DNA of 64,000 nucleotides, from positions 1 to 64,000 of the forward strand of contig CACBXG010000002.1 in assembly GCA_902543145.1 (NCBI GenBank), given 5' to 3'. This document shows, piece after piece, positions 63,047 through 64,000 of the stretch. The position numbers and the translations under genes were made by a program. Under the pieces are notes generated by a model. The model did no database searches and was not told the DNA's origin. It was given only the letters and a program-made list of their open reading frames with translations. Positions within the stretch are counted from its first letter, which is position 1. The number at the start of each line of letters is the position of its first letter. This stretch comes from an uncultured SAR116 cluster alpha proteobacterium (GTDB lineage Bacteria; Pseudomonadota; Alphaproteobacteria; Puniceispirillales; Marisalimonadaceae).

Positions 63047-64000
63047 ATGGATAAATTTACACTTGGTATTATTGCTTTTCCTATATTATTTTCTATGCTG
63101 GCACTAAGAATGCCAATTGGTTTGGCTATGCTAATAGTTGGTTGTTCAGGAACAATTATAATAGCAGGATGGCTTCCAATTCTATCTCAGGTTAAAACTA
63201 GTGCGTGGCATTTATTTTCTAATTATTCTTTATCTGTCATTCCTTTATTTTTATTAATGGGAAATTTTGCTGGCAAAGCTGGTATGAGTGAAGCACTTTT
63301 TAAATTTACTGGTGCTTGTCTTGGTCACAGAAAAGGGGGAGTTGCAATGGCAGCAATTGGTGCTTGTGCAGGATTTGGAGCTATTTGTGGATCATCACTA
63401 GCAACTGCAGCCACTATGGGTAAAGTTGCTTTGCCAGAATTAAGAAGACTTGGCTACTCTGGTGCTTTAAGTACAGGAACTCTGGCTGCTGGAGGAACAC
63501 TGGGAATATTAATTCCACCATCAGTTATACTAATTATCTACTCAATTTTGACAGAACAAAATATTGCTAAAATGTTTTTAGCCGCCTTTATCCCAGGTAT
63601 TTTGGCAGCTCTAGGATACATACTTGCAATTGCTTTATATGTTAGGTTTGTTAAAAATTCAGGACCAACAAAAGCTAGAGTTGGTTGGAAAAATAGGTTG
63701 TCTTTATTTAAGGATATATGGCAGATAATTCTAATTTTTATAGTTATGATTGGGGGTATCTATTTAGGTTGGTTTACTCCTACAGAAGGTGGCGCTATCG
63801 GTGCAGGTGGAGCTGGACTAATTGCAATTTCCAATAAAAATTTTAAGTTTCAAGACTTGGTTGAAGTTATTGAGAATACTGCAATTACTTCTGCTATGAT
63901 TTTTTTAGTGCTTTTAGGCGCAGAATTTTTCAACTCATTTATAGCATTAACACAACTTCCAAATCAACTAGGCGAGATTGTCTTAGAAAATAACTTTTCA
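63047..64000 (+). CDS. dctM: TRAP transporter large permease, 3' end missing
   Basis: Open from ATG 63047 to the end of the window (318 codons of about 425). Typical segments are LRMPIGLAMLIVG, CGSSLATAATMGKVALPELRR, GTLGILIPPSVILIIYS and TPTEGGAIGAGGAG. Separate from dctQ here, unlike the fused permease at 48832-50889. Confidence 0.92.
   Translation, partial: MDKFTLGIIAFPILFSMLALRMPIGLAMLIVGCSGTIIIAGWLPILSQVKTSAWHLFSNYSLSVIPLFLLMGNFAGKAGMSEALFKFTGACLGHRKGGVAMAAIGACAGFGAICGSSLATAATMGKVALPELRRLGYSGALSTGTLAAGGTLGILIPPSVILIIYSILTEQNIAKMFLAAFIPGILAALGYILAIALYVRFVKNSGPTKARVGWKNRLSLFKDIWQIILIFIVMIGGIYLGWFTPTEGGAIGAGGAGLIAISNKNFKFQDLVEVIENTAITSAMIFLVLLGAEFFNSFIALTQLPNQLGEIVLENNFS

Noticed and set aside
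1-64000. CRISPR array, rRNA operon, transposase or integrase
   Set aside because: No evenly spaced repeats and no transposase-like, integrase-like or rRNA sequence was seen on either strand.

Overview
The window is a strongly AT-rich bacterial chromosome segment. The order def-fmt-truA facing dapE-dapD-HAD-argB-engB-yidC-yidD-rnpA-rpmH is typical of Alphaproteobacteria. Two TRAP transporter loci, many solitary catabolic enzymes, short intergenic gaps and low GC suggest a free-living marine, streamlined lineage (for example AEGEAN-169/HIMB59-like or a low-GC SAR116 relative). That placement is inference; no rRNA is present to confirm it.

Bases 1-10360 are housekeeping: def (cut by the window edge), fmt and truA on the plus strand, then a long minus-strand series from rpmH down to dapE (ribosomal protein L34, RNase P protein, membrane insertion, GTPase, arginine and lysine biosynthesis), plus a xanthine phosphoribosyltransferase. 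A tRNA-Arg(ACG) at 10477-10553 marks the edge of an accessory region.

Bases 10.6-13.2 kb look like a small cassette bounded by a degenerate 40-bp direct repeat. It holds two short membrane peptides (one frameshifted), two tiny proteins sharing the spacing C-x2-C-x9-C-x11/12-C-x2-C, a 41-residue peptide with ten cysteines, and a GFA-like/NTF2-like pair. Bases 13.3-18.0 kb are a copper operon: a CopC-CusF fusion, a small exported protein, a TolC-family lipoprotein, a multicopper oxidase and CopD. In front of it lies a textbook MerR/CueR-type promoter with a 19-bp spacer spanned by a dyad.

Bases 18.3-33.8 kb mix an Nmad3-like gene, a frameshifted GST, a compact array alternating short membrane proteins with two more members of the five-cysteine family (20.0-20.9 kb), many orphan small proteins, and recognisable single genes (SRAP, CutA, YugP-type peptidase, CIA30, MAPEG, quinone reductase, sulfurtransferase, RsmJ, MOSC, ChrA, cytochrome c').

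Bases 33.8-56.3 kb are metabolic: alcohol dehydrogenase, MATE pump, D-aminoacylase, CoA-transferase, hydroxyacyl-CoA dehydrogenase, glutathionyl-hydroquinone reductase, GATase, RidA-amidase, a TRAP locus with a fused QM permease and a tiny membrane peptide beside dctP, TerC, a GMC oxidoreductase-methyltransferase pair and AlaX. Bases 56.3-64.0 kb form an aromatic-degradation locus (extradiol dioxygenase, flavin monooxygenase, IclR regulator, second extradiol-like protein, FAH hydrolase) divergent from a second TRAP system (dctP-dctQ-dctM, cut by the end). An inverted repeat lies between the two divergent units.

The best candidate for something undescribed is the recurrent pairing of very short membrane peptides with the five-cysteine mini-proteins at two separate loci.
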